From the NCBI RefSeq assembly GCF_040802235.1, contig NC_133156.1, forward strand, positions 144,567,173-144,631,172: a stretch of DNA of 64,000 bases, read 5' to 3'. Below are positions 63,803 through 64,000 of this stretch, in pieces; the stretch's first letter is position 1; each line of letters opens with the position of its first letter. The notes below the pieces were generated by a model that was not told where the DNA came from, did no database searches, and saw only the letters and a program-made list of their open reading frames with translations. Source of the stretch: Manis javanica (Eukaryota > Chordata > Mammalia > Pholidota > Manidae). The translations under genes were made by a program, and so were the position numbers.

Positions 63803-64000
63803 TGAAGGTTCCTGTGGCCAAGATTCTCACCTGGCCCTGGTTGGCTAGCTCATCACACACGTGTGGGCAATACTTTGTTATTGACATTGTATAAAGAGCC
63901 CTGCCCAGTGCTCTGGGTAACACAGTGGCATGGCTTCTGCATGGCTGCATGGGTGCAGGAGAGCAGAGACTGGAGTGGTGGCAGCACCGAGGACAGTGAC
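63803..64000 (+). mobile_element. LTR-like interspersed repeat, copy 4 (cut by window end)
   Basis: Begins gaaggttcctgtggcc and shares ttggctagctcatcacacac, tataaa at 63890-63895, and gagactggagtggtggcagc with copies 1 and 3. The remainder lies beyond the window. Confidence 0.6.

Noticed and set aside
51530..64000. Lineage-diagnostic SINEs (Alu, B1/B2, Bov-tA, SINEC, ERE)
   Set aside because: None recognised by eye on either strand, so I cannot assign the species from them.
1..64000. tRNA, rRNA or other structural RNA genes
   Set aside because: No recognisable A/B box pair, cloverleaf or ribosomal motif was seen.

Overview
The window looks like vertebrate, most probably placental-mammal, genomic DNA, not bacterial or viral. 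There is no long open reading frame and no operon-like layout. The unique flank carries decayed interspersed repeats of mammalian type: MLT1/MaLR-like LTR pieces, a LINE-1-like 3' end, and four copies of an LTR-like element with TATA and AATAAA signals. I see no lineage-diagnostic SINE, so I do not name a species.

Positions 1 to about 51,530 are one continuous head-to-tail tandem array, running past the left end of the window. The basic monomer is about 930 bp. It occurs as two alternating types, called A and B here, which form a dimer of about 1.87 kb. Between about 4,824 and 38,458, three dimers (six monomers) form a higher-order repeat unit of 5,597-5,598 bp. That unit is present six times (U1-U6) and is nearly identical throughout. 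Shared rare variants pair U1 with U4, U2 with U5 and U3 with U6. This implies that a block of three units, about 16.79 kb, was itself duplicated. Left (1-4,824) and right (38,458-49,594) of this homogenised core the same A/B dimers continue but are diverged. The last monomers (49,595-51,530) are the most diverged and do not fit A or B cleanly. The layout resembles a homogenised satellite core with decaying edges.

I do not think the array encodes protein as it stands. Open frames in the monomers are short, lie on both strands and are broken by stops and shifts between monomers. Each monomer does carry recurring small elements: a palindromic TATA-like block, a short hairpin, a 43-bp internal duplication and, on the minus strand, a splice-acceptor/donor pair. 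A repeated non-coding transcript is therefore possible but unproven.

From about 51,530 to 64,000 the sequence is ordinary unique or old-repeat DNA: an antisense MLT1-like fragment at the junction, a small GC-richer patch with a full cAMP-response-element motif, an MLT1-like element split by a segment holding a LINE-1-like 3' end, the four LTR-like copies, another MLT1-like element, and one weak candidate exon on the minus strand. No complete gene can be supported.
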